This document shows, piece after piece, positions 7,366-14,941 of a stretch of DNA of 64,000 nucleotides. The stretch's first letter is position 1; each line of letters opens with the position of its first letter. The stretch comes from Nannocystis exedens. GTDB lineage: Bacteria; Myxococcota_A; Polyangia; Nannocystales; Nannocystaceae. The stretch covers positions 1,364,001 through 1,428,000 of the forward strand of contig NZ_NETK01000001.1 of the NCBI RefSeq assembly GCF_002343915.1, given 5' to 3'. Position numbers and translations under genes: made by a program. The notes beneath the pieces are model-generated. The model saw only the letters and a program-made list of their open reading frames with translations. It was not told the origin of the DNA and searched no databases.

Positions 7366-8826
7366 ATGCACCCTGCGCGCGTCCTCCCCGTGGTCGTCCT
7401 CCTCTCGGTCCGCTGCACCGACGAGCAGCCCAGCGGCTTCTCCGCCACCACCCCCGCGGACACCACCGCCCCGATCACCAACCCGCAGAGCAGCTTCCCC
7501 GACGCCACCGACACCGTCGATCCGCCGACCACCACCACCGGCGAGCCGACCACCACGACCACCGGCACCACCGACGCGCTCACCGGCACCACCACCGACG
7601 CCGCCTCCACGAGCACGACCTCGACCTCGACCACCACGACCTCGACGACCGTCGAGACCGCGACGACCGGCCCCGACACCACCGCGGGCGTGTGCGGCGA
7701 CGGCGTCGTCGCCCGCGGCGAGGTGTGCGACGACGGCGACGCCGACGACGCCGACGCCTGCCTCGGCGACTGTACTTCGGGACAGGCGCTGCTCGTCCTC
7801 GCCGGCGCCGGCACCGGCCCCGCCCTGGCCGCCCGCTTCGTCCCCGGCCCCGGCTGGAGCGTCGGCGAGCTCGACGTCGATCTCGGCGAGACCGCCCTCG
7901 TCGCCACCCACCTCGGGGCGCTCGGCGCCGGCCGGCGCGCCACCGCCGACGTCGACGCCGAGAACGAGCTGTTCTACACGACATGGTCCAAAGGACAGCC
8001 GGACGACTGGGCCCCGGCCCAGGCGATCGGCGCGTTCGGCTTCGGCATCGACGGCCCCGCCCTGGCCGCCGTCGCCGAGACCGTCACGCTCGCGTTCCTC
8101 GGCACCGACTTCAAGCACTACACCGCCCTGTGGACCGACGGCGCCTGGGCCCCGTTCGCCCCGCTGCCCGCCGGGATGCCGCAGGTCCAGGCGTTCGGCC
8201 CCAGCGCCGCCGTGCTCGCGCCCGGCACGGTCGAGACCTACGCCGCCTACGCCGGCGACAACGGCAAGATCTTTTACAGCCTCAAGTCCTCGCCCGGCGG
8301 CGCCTGGCAGCCGTCGATGCAGGCCCCGCCGCCGCTGGTCGTCTCGGGCCTCACCCCCGCCGCGCTGGTCGACGCCGAGGGCGACCTGCTGCTCGCCTAC
8401 GTGCGCGCGGCCGACGGCAAGATCGCCGTCGTCAAGCTGCTCACCCCGCAGAACGCCTGGACCGTCGAGACCGTCGTCGACGACCTCGCCATCACCGCCA
8501 GCGAGCTCGCCTTCGTCGCCGCCGACGACGGCGCCTACTACCTCGCCTGGAGGGGCTACGACGACGAGGGCGTCTACGCCGTGCGCGGCCTCGACCACGA
8601 CGACTGGGGCGCCCCCTTCACCGTCGCCGAGCCCGCCACTGCCACCCTCCCCCCGGCCCTCGCGCGCGGGACCGTCGGCGCCGACGCCGAGCTGGTCTAC
8701 GTCACCGGCGGCGCCCTCCAGCACGTCCGGCTCGTCGACGAGGACCCGAGCCCGCCGGCCGCCGTCCCCGGCGCCACCGGCCTGAAGGCGCGCCCCGCCG
8801 CCGCCCGCGTCCAGCTCGGCGGCTGA
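7366..8826 (+). CDS. Secreted Thr-rich protein with Cys motif and repeated domain
   Basis: 486 residues. Hydrophobic leader (MHPARVLPVVVLLSVRC) whose Cys17 could be lipidated, although Arg at -1 makes a poor lipobox. A Thr-rich stalk follows to about residue 105, then a degenerate myxobacterial Cys repeat (CGDGVVARGEVCDDGD). The last 320 residues have recurring motifs around aromatic residues (ELFYTTWSKGQPDDWAPAQ, KIFYSLKSSPGGAWQPSMQ), suggesting a beta-propeller like those of fucose-type lectins. Function is unknown. Two 14-bp repeat units lie within the gene (7770 and 7983), the second giving TTWSKGQ. Confidence 0.72.
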   Translation: MHPARVLPVVVLLSVRCTDEQPSGFSATTPADTTAPITNPQSSFPDATDTVDPPTTTTGEPTTTTTGTTDALTGTTTDAASTSTTSTSTTTTSTTVETATTGPDTTAGVCGDGVVARGEVCDDGDADDADACLGDCTSGQALLVLAGAGTGPALAARFVPGPGWSVGELDVDLGETALVATHLGALGAGRRATADVDAENELFYTTWSKGQPDDWAPAQAIGAFGFGIDGPALAAVAETVTLAFLGTDFKHYTALWTDGAWAPFAPLPAGMPQVQAFGPSAAVLAPGTVETYAAYAGDNGKIFYSLKSSPGGAWQPSMQAPPPLVVSGLTPAALVDAEGDLLLAYVRAADGKIAVVKLLTPQNAWTVETVVDDLAITASELAFVAADDGAYYLAWRGYDDEGVYAVRGLDHDDWGAPFTVAEPATATLPPALARGTVGADAELVYVTGGALQHVRLVDEDPSPPAAVPGATGLKARPAAARVQLGG

Positions 8827-8845
8827 GCCGCGACCGTCCGTGCAT

Positions 8846-8989
8846 CTGTCTCTCAGGACATTTTTTAAAAGACATGTCCATGGGATCATGGTCCAACGGA
8901 CATGCCCTTTCGAACATCATGCTCGCGGACCGACCGGCTCGTCCAGCCGGGCTCCGGCGCCTGGCAGGTCCTGTCCCGGGGACATGCCG
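8846..8989. repeat. 14-bp repeat array in a convergent gap (5 units plus an outlier)
   Basis: Five head-to-tail units start at 8846, 8860, 8874, 8888 and 8902, each exactly 14 bp. A looser copy with a 3-bp spacer lies at 8971-8983. They occupy the gap between the stops at 8826 (+) and 9034 (-). The second unit is AT-rich (ATTTTTTAAAAGAC), giving a strong internal palindrome. Confidence 0.82.
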
Positions 8990-9033
8990 AGGTCGGCCGA
9001 CGGGATGCGTCGGCGACCTGCGACGTCGCCGTC

Positions 9034-10113
9034 TCAGCGCAGCTGCACCTCGACGCCCACCAGCACTTGTCCGCCGAACCGCGCCGCCTCGTGGACCTTC
9101 ACGCCGCCGGCCGTCACGAAGCTCGGCCGCAGCAGCGCCGCGATCGCGTCCGCCCCCAGCCACAGCCCGACGCGCCCGCGCGGCCGCCACGCCACCGCCG
9201 CCCCGACCGTCGCCGCCAGCCAGGGCGAGCGCGCCGTCGTCGTCGTCACCAGGTCGGTGCCGCGGCCGCGGCCCTCCATCGCCCCGAACTGCAGGCCCAC
9301 GCACAGCGGCACCTCGACCGCGCCGCGGCGCAGCACCGGGCACCCGCGCAGCTCGACCGCCCCCGCCTGGAACAGCCCGCCGATCGCAGCCGTCCCGCCC
9401 GTCACCGGCGGCGCGTACAGCCCTCCCAGCTCCGCCCGCCAGCGCTTGCCGCTCAGGCTCAGCGCCAGGCTTACCGCCGCGCTCGGCCGCGGCAGCAGCC
9501 GGGCGAAGCTCACCCCGGCCGCCGCGCGCAGGCCCAACTGCACGCGCCGGGGCTTCTCCGCGGGGGCCGGCCGCGCCGCGGGCGGCGGCGGCGGATCGGC
9601 CACCGGCGCCTCCATCTCGTCGGGCGCGTCCGGCCCGGCCCTTGGCCCTTCGGACATGTCCTTGACCATCTGCTCGCTCGGACCTGCCCCTTGCGACATG
9701 TCGTTCGCGCCCTGCTCTCCCGCACCTGCCCCCGGCGCCACGTCGGGCGGCGGCGCCGGCACCACCCCCGCGCCGCCCGCCAGCGCCGCGCGTGGGTCGA
9801 CCGCGATCGCCACCACCAGCGCGGCGGCCTCGACCAACTCGTCGCAGCGCGGGGCGGACAGCTCGCGCCGCCCGCCGCCGGTCGCACCGGTCAGCTCGAG
9901 TGTCAGCGCCCAGCGCCCCGGCGCCGCCTCGCGGACGGTCGCGCGGGCCGTCAGGCTGGCGCGGTCGGCCGCCTCCTGCCCGGTCCGCCGGATCACGCGC
10001 GCGTACACCTCGGCCTCGTCCGGGCAGCCCGGCGGGGCCGTCCAGTCGAGCGCCAGGCCCGGGGGCGGCTCGGCCGCAGCGACGATCGTCGCCGCCATCA
10101 GCACGGCGAGCAT
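9034..10113 (-). CDS. Secreted protein, probable outer-membrane/periplasmic domain
   Basis: 359 residues with a short signal peptide (MLAVLMAATIVAAAEPP). The N-terminal 110 residues form a small domain with three cysteines. A Pro/Ala/Gly-rich linker (about 115-190) follows. The C-terminal half alternates hydrophobic and polar residues with many Gly and aromatic turns (LGLRAAAGVSFARLL, VEVPLCVGLQFGAME, VGLWLGADAIAALL), as in outer-membrane beta-barrels. The linker carries a 98-bp run of seven 14-bp repeat units translated as short Met/Ser/Glu-rich peptide (NDMSQGAGPSEQMVKDMSEG). Function is unknown. It begins 7 bases after the pncA stop on the same strand, so the two may share a transcript. 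Confidence 0.65.
   Translation of the reverse strand: MLAVLMAATIVAAAEPPPGLALDWTAPPGCPDEAEVYARVIRRTGQEAADRASLTARATVREAAPGRWALTLELTGATGGGRRELSAPRCDELVEAAALVVAIAVDPRAALAGGAGVVPAPPPDVAPGAGAGEQGANDMSQGAGPSEQMVKDMSEGPRAGPDAPDEMEAPVADPPPPPAARPAPAEKPRRVQLGLRAAAGVSFARLLPRPSAAVSLALSLSGKRWRAELGGLYAPPVTGGTAAIGGLFQAGAVELRGCPVLRRGAVEVPLCVGLQFGAMEGRGRGTDLVTTTTARSPWLAATVGAAVAWRPRGRVGLWLGADAIAALLRPSFVTAGGVKVHEAARFGGQVLVGVEVQLR
9642..9739. repeat. Longest 14-bp repeat array: seven units inside a gene
   Basis: Seven consecutive 14-bp units start at 9642, 9656, 9670, 9684, 9698, 9712 and 9726 with no slippage. The phase is strict although unit sequence varies. The array is in frame within the linker of the envelope protein. 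Confidence 0.8.
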
Positions 10114-10120
10114 CGTCGCG

Positions 10121-10738
10121 TCAGCCTAGCAGATCTGCGCTGCGGCGCACCGCGCCGCCGGCTGCACGCACCTCGTCCAGCGCGGCCGCCACGTCGCCGG
10201 GTCGCAGCTCGACCCCGCGGCAGCCGTCCTCGACCAGCGTCGTCGCCATCCCCAGCGACAGGGCGTCGAGCGCCGTGAACTTCACGCAATAGTCCGTGGC
10301 CAGCCCGAGCACCACCGCCTCGCGGACCTCGTGGGCCCGCAGGTACTCGCCGAGCCCGGTCGAGCGCCGGCGGCCGTTGTCGAAGAACCCGCTGTACGAG
10401 TCGACCTCCGCGTCGACCCCCTTGACGAAGATCTGCGCCACCGGCCCCTGCTGCAGCGTCCCCGCGAACTCGGCCCCGCGCGTGCCCTGCACGCAGTGCG
10501 TCGGCCACAACACCTGCTGCAGCCCCGCCAGCGTCACCACCTCGCCCGGCGCCCGCCCCGCGTGATTGGCGGCGAAGCTCCCGTGATCGGGCGGGTGCCA
10601 GTCCTGCGTCGCCACCACGAGCGGGAACAGGGGCATCAGCGCGTTGGCCACCGCGATCACGCGATCGCCCTCCGGCACCGCCAGCGCCCCGCCGGGCAAG
10701 AAGTCGTTCTGGATGTCGACCAGGATCAGCGCCCGCAT
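10121..10738 (-). CDS. pncA: Nicotinamidase (pyrazinamidase)
   Basis: 205 residues, usual length for the family. It hydrolyses nicotinamide to nicotinate. Visible residues: catalytic Asp in 'LVDIQNDF', metal-binding cluster in 'QDWHPPDHGSFAANH', catalytic Lys in 'FVKGVD', and nucleophile Cys in 'GLATDYCVKFTALDA'. The start at 10738 is supported by GGAGGGGG 8 bases upstream; a longer form from 10756 is less likely. The upstream gene on the same strand is nicotinate phosphoribosyltransferase, so the two encode consecutive steps of the Preiss-Handler NAD salvage route. The leader lies in a partial copy of the 3' end of pncB. Confidence 0.95.
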   Translation of the reverse strand: MRALILVDIQNDFLPGGALAVPEGDRVIAVANALMPLFPLVVATQDWHPPDHGSFAANHAGRAPGEVVTLAGLQQVLWPTHCVQGTRGAEFAGTLQQGPVAQIFVKGVDAEVDSYSGFFDNGRRRSTGLGEYLRAHEVREAVVLGLATDYCVKFTALDALSLGMATTLVEDGCRGVELRPGDVAAALDEVRAAGGAVRRSADLLG

Positions 10739-10953
10739 GCTCACCGCCCCCTCCACGCCCCGGCCTTCGATCTGGCCTTCAGGTCAGCCGGCCCCTGGAT
10801 GTCGTTCTGGATGCCGAGCCGCGCATCGGCCACCGACCCGGCCTTCAGGTCCGTTTGCGGCGAAAAGGCGCTCCGTACGTCGACCACGCCCGCCGCCGGC
10901 ACGCTCACCGCTCCCTCCGCGCCTCGGCCATCAACCTGGCCTTCAGGTCAGCC
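10739..10953. repeat. Partial duplication of the pncB 3' end upstream of pncA
   Basis: 10739-10789 and 10903-10953 are 51-bp direct repeats with about 6 mismatches. The right copy is the last codons and stop of pncB; the left copy supplies the leader and Shine-Dalgarno of pncA. Between them lie further fragments: a 'GTCGTTCTGGATG' stretch shared with the start of pncA, another 'CCGGCCTTCAGGTC' near 10830, and a 'CGTCGACCA' match near 10876. The pattern suggests two or three decayed tandem copies of a unit of roughly 80 bp spanning the gene junction. Confidence 0.7.
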
Positions 10954-12347
10954 AGCGGTCGGTCGAGCGCCACCGGGTAGGACGTCGGCGCGTCGAGCCG
11001 GCGCACCGCCGGGTCGAGCCGCTGCAGCTGCGCCTGCGCCCGCGCCCGCACCTCGACCAGCGGCGGCGGCTCGTACACCGGCCGGCCCGCGCGCAGCACC
11101 GGCACCAGCAGGTCCTCCACGCTCGCCCCGGCCGGCGGCGCGAACTCCCCCGCCGCGTCGACGCGGGCGCCCGCGCCGTGCAGCCCGAGCCCCTCCTCGT
11201 AGATCACGTCGCCGAGCAGCCGCCCCGCCGGGTCGGCGTAGCGCCGCACCTGCTGCACCCCCGGGTTCGACACCTTGACTGGCTCTTCGGACAGCTTGAT
11301 GCGGTACTCCCAGCCCGCGCGCCCGCGCAGCGCCGCCAGCTTGTACACCCCGCCGAGCGCCGGCTGGTCGTACGCCGTCACCAGCCGCGTGCCCACGCCC
11401 CACACCCCGATCGCCGCGCCCTTGGCCTTGAGCGCCGCGATCTCGCGCTCGTCGAGGTCGTTGCTGGCGACGATCGCCGCCTGCTCGAGCCCGGCCGCGT
11501 CGAGGATCTCGCGCGCCGCGACGCTGAGCGCCGCGAGGTCGCCAGAGTCGAGGCGGACCCCCGCCATCGCGTGCCCACGCGCCGCCAGCAGCTTGCCGAC
11601 CTCGGCCGCGCGCCGCACCCCTTCGAGCGTGTCGTAGGTGTCGACCAGGAACGTGCAGTTGTTCGGCAGCGACTCGGCGTAGGCCGCGAACGCCTCGCGC
11701 TCGCCAGCGAACGACATCACCCAGCTGTGCGCGTGCGTCCCCCGGACCGGGATCCCGTAGCGCATCCCCGCGAGCACGTTCGAGGTCGCCGCGCACCCGC
11801 CGATGTACGCCGCGCGCGAGGCCGTCAGCGCCCCGTCGCAGCCCTGCGCCCGCCGCAGCCCGAACTCGACCACCGGCTGGCCGCCGGCGGCCTCGCAGAT
11901 CCGCGCCGCCTTGGTCGCGATCAGCGTCGAGAAGTTGATGAAGTTGAGCAGCGGCGTCTCGAGCAGCTGGCACTGCGCCAGCGGCCCGCGCACCCGCAGC
12001 AGCGGCTCGTGGGGGAACACCGGCGTCCCCTCCGGCACCGCCTCGACGTCGAGCGACAGCCGCAGCGACGCCAGGTAGTCCAAAAACCCCGGCTCGAGCA
12101 GGCGCGCGCCGTCGTTGCCGCGCAGCGTGCCGAGGTAGGCCACGTCCTCCGGCGTGAACCGGAACTCGGCCATGTACTGCAGCGCCTCCTGCAACCCGGC
12201 CGCGATCGCATGCGCCCCGCGGAACGGCGCCCGGCGGAAGAACAGGTTGAACACCGCCTCTTCGTCCGCGCGCCCCAGCTTCCAGTAGCCGCAGGCCATC
12301 GTGACTTGATAGAGGTCCGTCAACAGCGCCAGCGAGCCGGGCGACAC
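10905..12347 (-). CDS. pncB: Nicotinate phosphoribosyltransferase
   Basis: 480 residues. It joins nicotinate and PRPP to give nicotinate mononucleotide. Family motifs: LLTDLYQVTMACGYW at the N-terminus, 'EFGLRRAQG' with the active-site segment, 'GTHAHSWVMSF' (the phosphohistidine-region GTxAH), 'VRLDSGDLAAL', and 'WGVGTRLVTAYDQPALGGVYKL'. Start is a GTG at 12347; no ATG is available nearby in frame. It precedes pncA on the same strand with a 166-bp gap. Its last 50 bases are duplicated next to pncA. Confidence 0.95.
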   Translation of the reverse strand: MSPGSLALLTDLYQVTMACGYWKLGRADEEAVFNLFFRRAPFRGAHAIAAGLQEALQYMAEFRFTPEDVAYLGTLRGNDGARLLEPGFLDYLASLRLSLDVEAVPEGTPVFPHEPLLRVRGPLAQCQLLETPLLNFINFSTLIATKAARICEAAGGQPVVEFGLRRAQGCDGALTASRAAYIGGCAATSNVLAGMRYGIPVRGTHAHSWVMSFAGEREAFAAYAESLPNNCTFLVDTYDTLEGVRRAAEVGKLLAARGHAMAGVRLDSGDLAALSVAAREILDAAGLEQAAIVASNDLDEREIAALKAKGAAIGVWGVGTRLVTAYDQPALGGVYKLAALRGRAGWEYRIKLSEEPVKVSNPGVQQVRRYADPAGRLLGDVIYEEGLGLHGAGARVDAAGEFAPPAGASVEDLLVPVLRAGRPVYEPPPLVEVRARAQAQLQRLDPAVRRLDAPTSYPVALDRPLADLKARLMAEARRER

Positions 12348-12699
12348 GGGTTTCGGGGTAGCGCGGCGGCCCTGCCCGCGTCAAGGCGCGAACGCTCGCC
12401 GACGCCGCGCGATCGATCGCCGCGCGTCAAACCGCGCACGCACCGTCCCTGTGTCCTGCACGTCCCGCGTCAAACCGCGCACGCGCTCGGCCCCGCGACC
12501 CCATCGAGGCCCTCACGTTCACGCCCAGCTTGCACGTACACCCTCGGCTCCTCGCGCCCGAAGGTACGCCGCCTGCGACGACGACCAAGACCATCCCTGC
12601 GCCTCTCTCGAACACCACCGCCCGCGGACGCAGGGGCGCGTCGAGCAGCGCGGTATGCCGCGCCCACATCCCTCGCCGCATCGTCGACGCCGACGTCTC
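12348..12699. other. Intergenic region, 352 bp, with direct repeats
   Basis: No intact gene. A 19-bp perfect direct repeat (CGCGTCAAACCGCGCACGC) lies at 12423-12441 and 12466-12484. A decayed copy of the end of the neighbouring metalloprotease gene lies at 12601-12655. The pncB promoter should lie near the left edge, but no clear sigma-70 elements are visible. Confidence 0.6.
12601..12655. repeat. Decayed copy of the metalloprotease gene 3' end
   Basis: This stretch aligns with 12712-12772 inside the archaemetzincin gene, sharing the 17-bp identity GCGGACGCAGGGGCGCG plus flanks; the copy lacks a 6-bp segment. Read leftward it would encode TALLDAPLRPRAVVFE, matching the true C-terminal TALLDERAPLRPRAAVLG. 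It may be the remnant of a second gene copy or a local duplication. Confidence 0.65.
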
Positions 12700-13407
12700 T
12701 CACCGCGCCTTCGCGTCTCCGAGCACCGCCGCGCGCGGACGCAGGGGCGCGCGCTCGTCGAGCAGCGCCGTACACCCGGGCCCCGGCCCGCCGGTCGACG
12801 CGTCGGTGTTGTCGATCTTGCCCTCGGCGTCGAGCATCACGCAGCGCGGCTCCTCGCAGTGGTCGAGCCCCAGCACGTGGCCCACCTCGTGGACCGCCGT
12901 GTTGATCACCCGCCACGCGATGAGCCGCTCGTCCTTCGTCTTGCGCCACAATCGGTGCCCCGACACCACCGCCGCCGTCCCGCCGAGCTCGCCGAGCCCG
13001 AACACGCCCCAGTCGGCGAACTTGCCCTTGCTCGTCGAGATGTCGACCGACGTGAGCCCGAGGATCCGCGTCCCTCGCGGCGCCGACGCCACCTGTTCGC
13101 CGAGGTGCTCCAGCAGCGCGTCGGCTCGGTAGCGCTTGCGCGGCGCGTACCAGGCCGACCTCGGCAACGCGATCGGCGACCGCCGCCGCACCTCCACTTG
13201 ATACGTCGAGCGCAGCGCCGCCTCGACGCCGTCGACCAACGCCTCCGGGAATTCACCCAAAACCACCAGCACCACCACCGCCCGGATCTGCGGCGCTTGC
13301 ACGCTCGCAGCGACGTCTCCGGGGATCTCCGCAGCGGACTCGGGCGTGGGCCCCGTGGCCCGGGCCGCCAGCGCCGCCGCGCACAAGGTCGCGAGCAAGG
13401 AGGGCAT
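12700..13407 (-). CDS. Secreted archaemetzincin-type zinc metalloprotease
   Basis: 235 residues. The signal 'HEVGHVLGLDHCEEPRCVM' matches the archaemetzincin (M54) signature HExxHxxGxxHCxxxxCxM, with three His zinc ligands and the structural Cys pair. An N-terminal hydrophobic leader (MPSLLATLCAAALAARA) suggests export, unusual for a family usually thought cytosolic. A 'YQVEV' strand and 'RYRADALLEHL' helix also match the fold. The substrate is unknown. The second CxxC pair found in many members is not evident. Start ATG at 13407, with a weak ribosome-binding site. Divergent from the lipoprotein at 13606. Confidence 0.85.
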   Translation of the reverse strand: MPSLLATLCAAALAARATGPTPESAAEIPGDVAASVQAPQIRAVVVLVVLGEFPEALVDGVEAALRSTYQVEVRRRSPIALPRSAWYAPRKRYRADALLEHLGEQVASAPRGTRILGLTSVDISTSKGKFADWGVFGLGELGGTAAVVSGHRLWRKTKDERLIAWRVINTAVHEVGHVLGLDHCEEPRCVMLDAEGKIDNTDASTGGPGPGCTALLDERAPLRPRAAVLGDAKAR

Positions 13408-13605
13408 GTGGAGGCAACGCAGGGCGGCCCGATCCTATTCAGGCGTGGGCGGCGGTCCGACGACCTGCCGCCACCCGGGCCTGCAACCGTCATCGCCACC
13501 TGCACACCTGGCCGTGAACCCGGTCACGCGGCCGGTCTTGTCGCCCGCGCGCGCCAGCGCGCCGGCCTGCGCCCACGTTTGTACCGAAATTGTTACGCTG
13601 CGCGC

Positions 13606-14841
13606 ATGAAAGAACTATCCATGAACCGCACCGCATGGGCGCTCGCCGTGGTGCTCGTCGGCTGCGGCGACGACGGCGGCGTCACCGGCGCCATCACCGA
13701 CAACGGCACCGGCAGCAACACCGACGTCACGACCACCGACACCACCACCACCACCCACGGCGCCAGCATGAGCGCCACCGAGGAGCCGACGGTGGGCGGC
13801 ACCATGGGTCAGACCGAGTCGCAGGGCACGAGCGAGGACACGACGACCACGCCGCCCACCTCGACCACGACCGAGTCGATGACCGGGACCACGACGATGG
13901 GCGTCGACACGACCACCGGGCCCGACACGACCACCACCACCGACACCACCACCACCGACACCACTACCACCACCGACACCACCACCACCAGCACGTCGAC
14001 CACCGACGACACCTCGACCACCACCGACTCGACCACCGGCGAAGATCCGGGCCCGTGCGCGTGTCCGGACATCGAGGTCCCGCTCGACGACGGCATCTTC
14101 GTCCTCTCGGACGACTCCGAGCTGTGGAAGTACTACCCGGAGACCAACAGCTTCACGATGCTGGGCAGCTTCAACTGCGGCGGCATGACCAGCACCTTCT
14201 CGATGGCCGTCGACCGCCTCGGCTTCGCGTGGGTCATGTTCAACACCCCCGCCGGCGAGATCTGGAAGATCGACGTCACCGACCCGAACAACTGCATCGA
14301 CCCCGGCTACAACCCGAACCAGCAGGGCATCGGATACTTCGGCATGGCGTTCGTGTCGAACAGCCAGTTCGACCAGTGTGACCGCATGTACGGCAACTCG
14401 TTCGACGGCTTCGGCGGCTTCAGCGAGGGCCCGGGCATCGGCGACTTCCTCAGCGTCGACCCCGACAGCCTGCTCATCGACATCATCTCGCCGACCGACT
14501 TCAACGGCGCCGAGATGACCGGCACCGGCGACGGCCGCGTGTTCTCGTTCGGCGGCGTCCCCTCGAAGCTCGTCGAGCGCGACAAGCTCACCGGCGCGGT
14601 GGTCGACACCTTCCCGCTGCAGAACCTGCCGCTGACCAACGCCTTCGCCTTCGCCTTCTTCGGCGGCGACTTCTACTTCTTCACCGAGAGCGCCAACCCG
14701 CTGGTCAGCAAGGTCACCCACCTCGACTACGACGACAGCGACATGGACGGCCAGCAGCAGCTGACCACCATCAACAACAACGCCCCGATCCGCATCGTCG
14801 GCGCCGGCGTCTCGACCTGCGCCCCGTTCGCGCCGATGTAG
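13606..14841 (+). CDS. Thr-rich-stalk lipoprotein, paralogue of the gene at 45375-46568
   Basis: 411 residues. Lipoprotein signal peptide (ALAVVLVGC), a long stalk of almost pure Thr/Asp/Ser to about residue 150, then a conserved head beginning CACPDIEVPLDDGIFVL. The head is closely similar to the leftward gene at 45375, including SQFDQCDR, STFSMAVDR and the C-terminal GAGVSTCAP. Motifs such as ELWKYYPETNSF and a GEIWKIDV strand suggest a beta-propeller that reads as a repeated 'value/label' fold. Function is unknown; surface location is inferred. A second in-frame ATG at 13621 is also possible. Confidence 0.8.
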   Translation: MKELSMNRTAWALAVVLVGCGDDGGVTGAITDNGTGSNTDVTTTDTTTTTHGASMSATEEPTVGGTMGQTESQGTSEDTTTTPPTSTTTESMTGTTTMGVDTTTGPDTTTTTDTTTTDTTTTTDTTTTSTSTTDDTSTTTDSTTGEDPGPCACPDIEVPLDDGIFVLSDDSELWKYYPETNSFTMLGSFNCGGMTSTFSMAVDRLGFAWVMFNTPAGEIWKIDVTDPNNCIDPGYNPNQQGIGYFGMAFVSNSQFDQCDRMYGNSFDGFGGFSEGPGIGDFLSVDPDSLLIDIISPTDFNGAEMTGTGDGRVFSFGGVPSKLVERDKLTGAVVDTFPLQNLPLTNAFAFAFFGGDFYFFTESANPLVSKVTHLDYDDSDMDGQQQLTTINNNAPIRIVGAGVSTCAPFAPM

Positions 14842-14941
14842 TCCGCGCGCCCCAGGCCCGCGCCGCTCGTCCGCGCGGCGGCTGGTCCGCCGCGCGGGCC
14901 GGCGTTGGCGCCCGCCCGCGGTCGCGTGCTACACCGCGGGC

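Noticed and set aside
8846..9739. The 14-bp arrays as a CRISPR locus
   Set aside because: Units are 14 bp with no unique spacers of 25-40 bp, and no cas gene is present.
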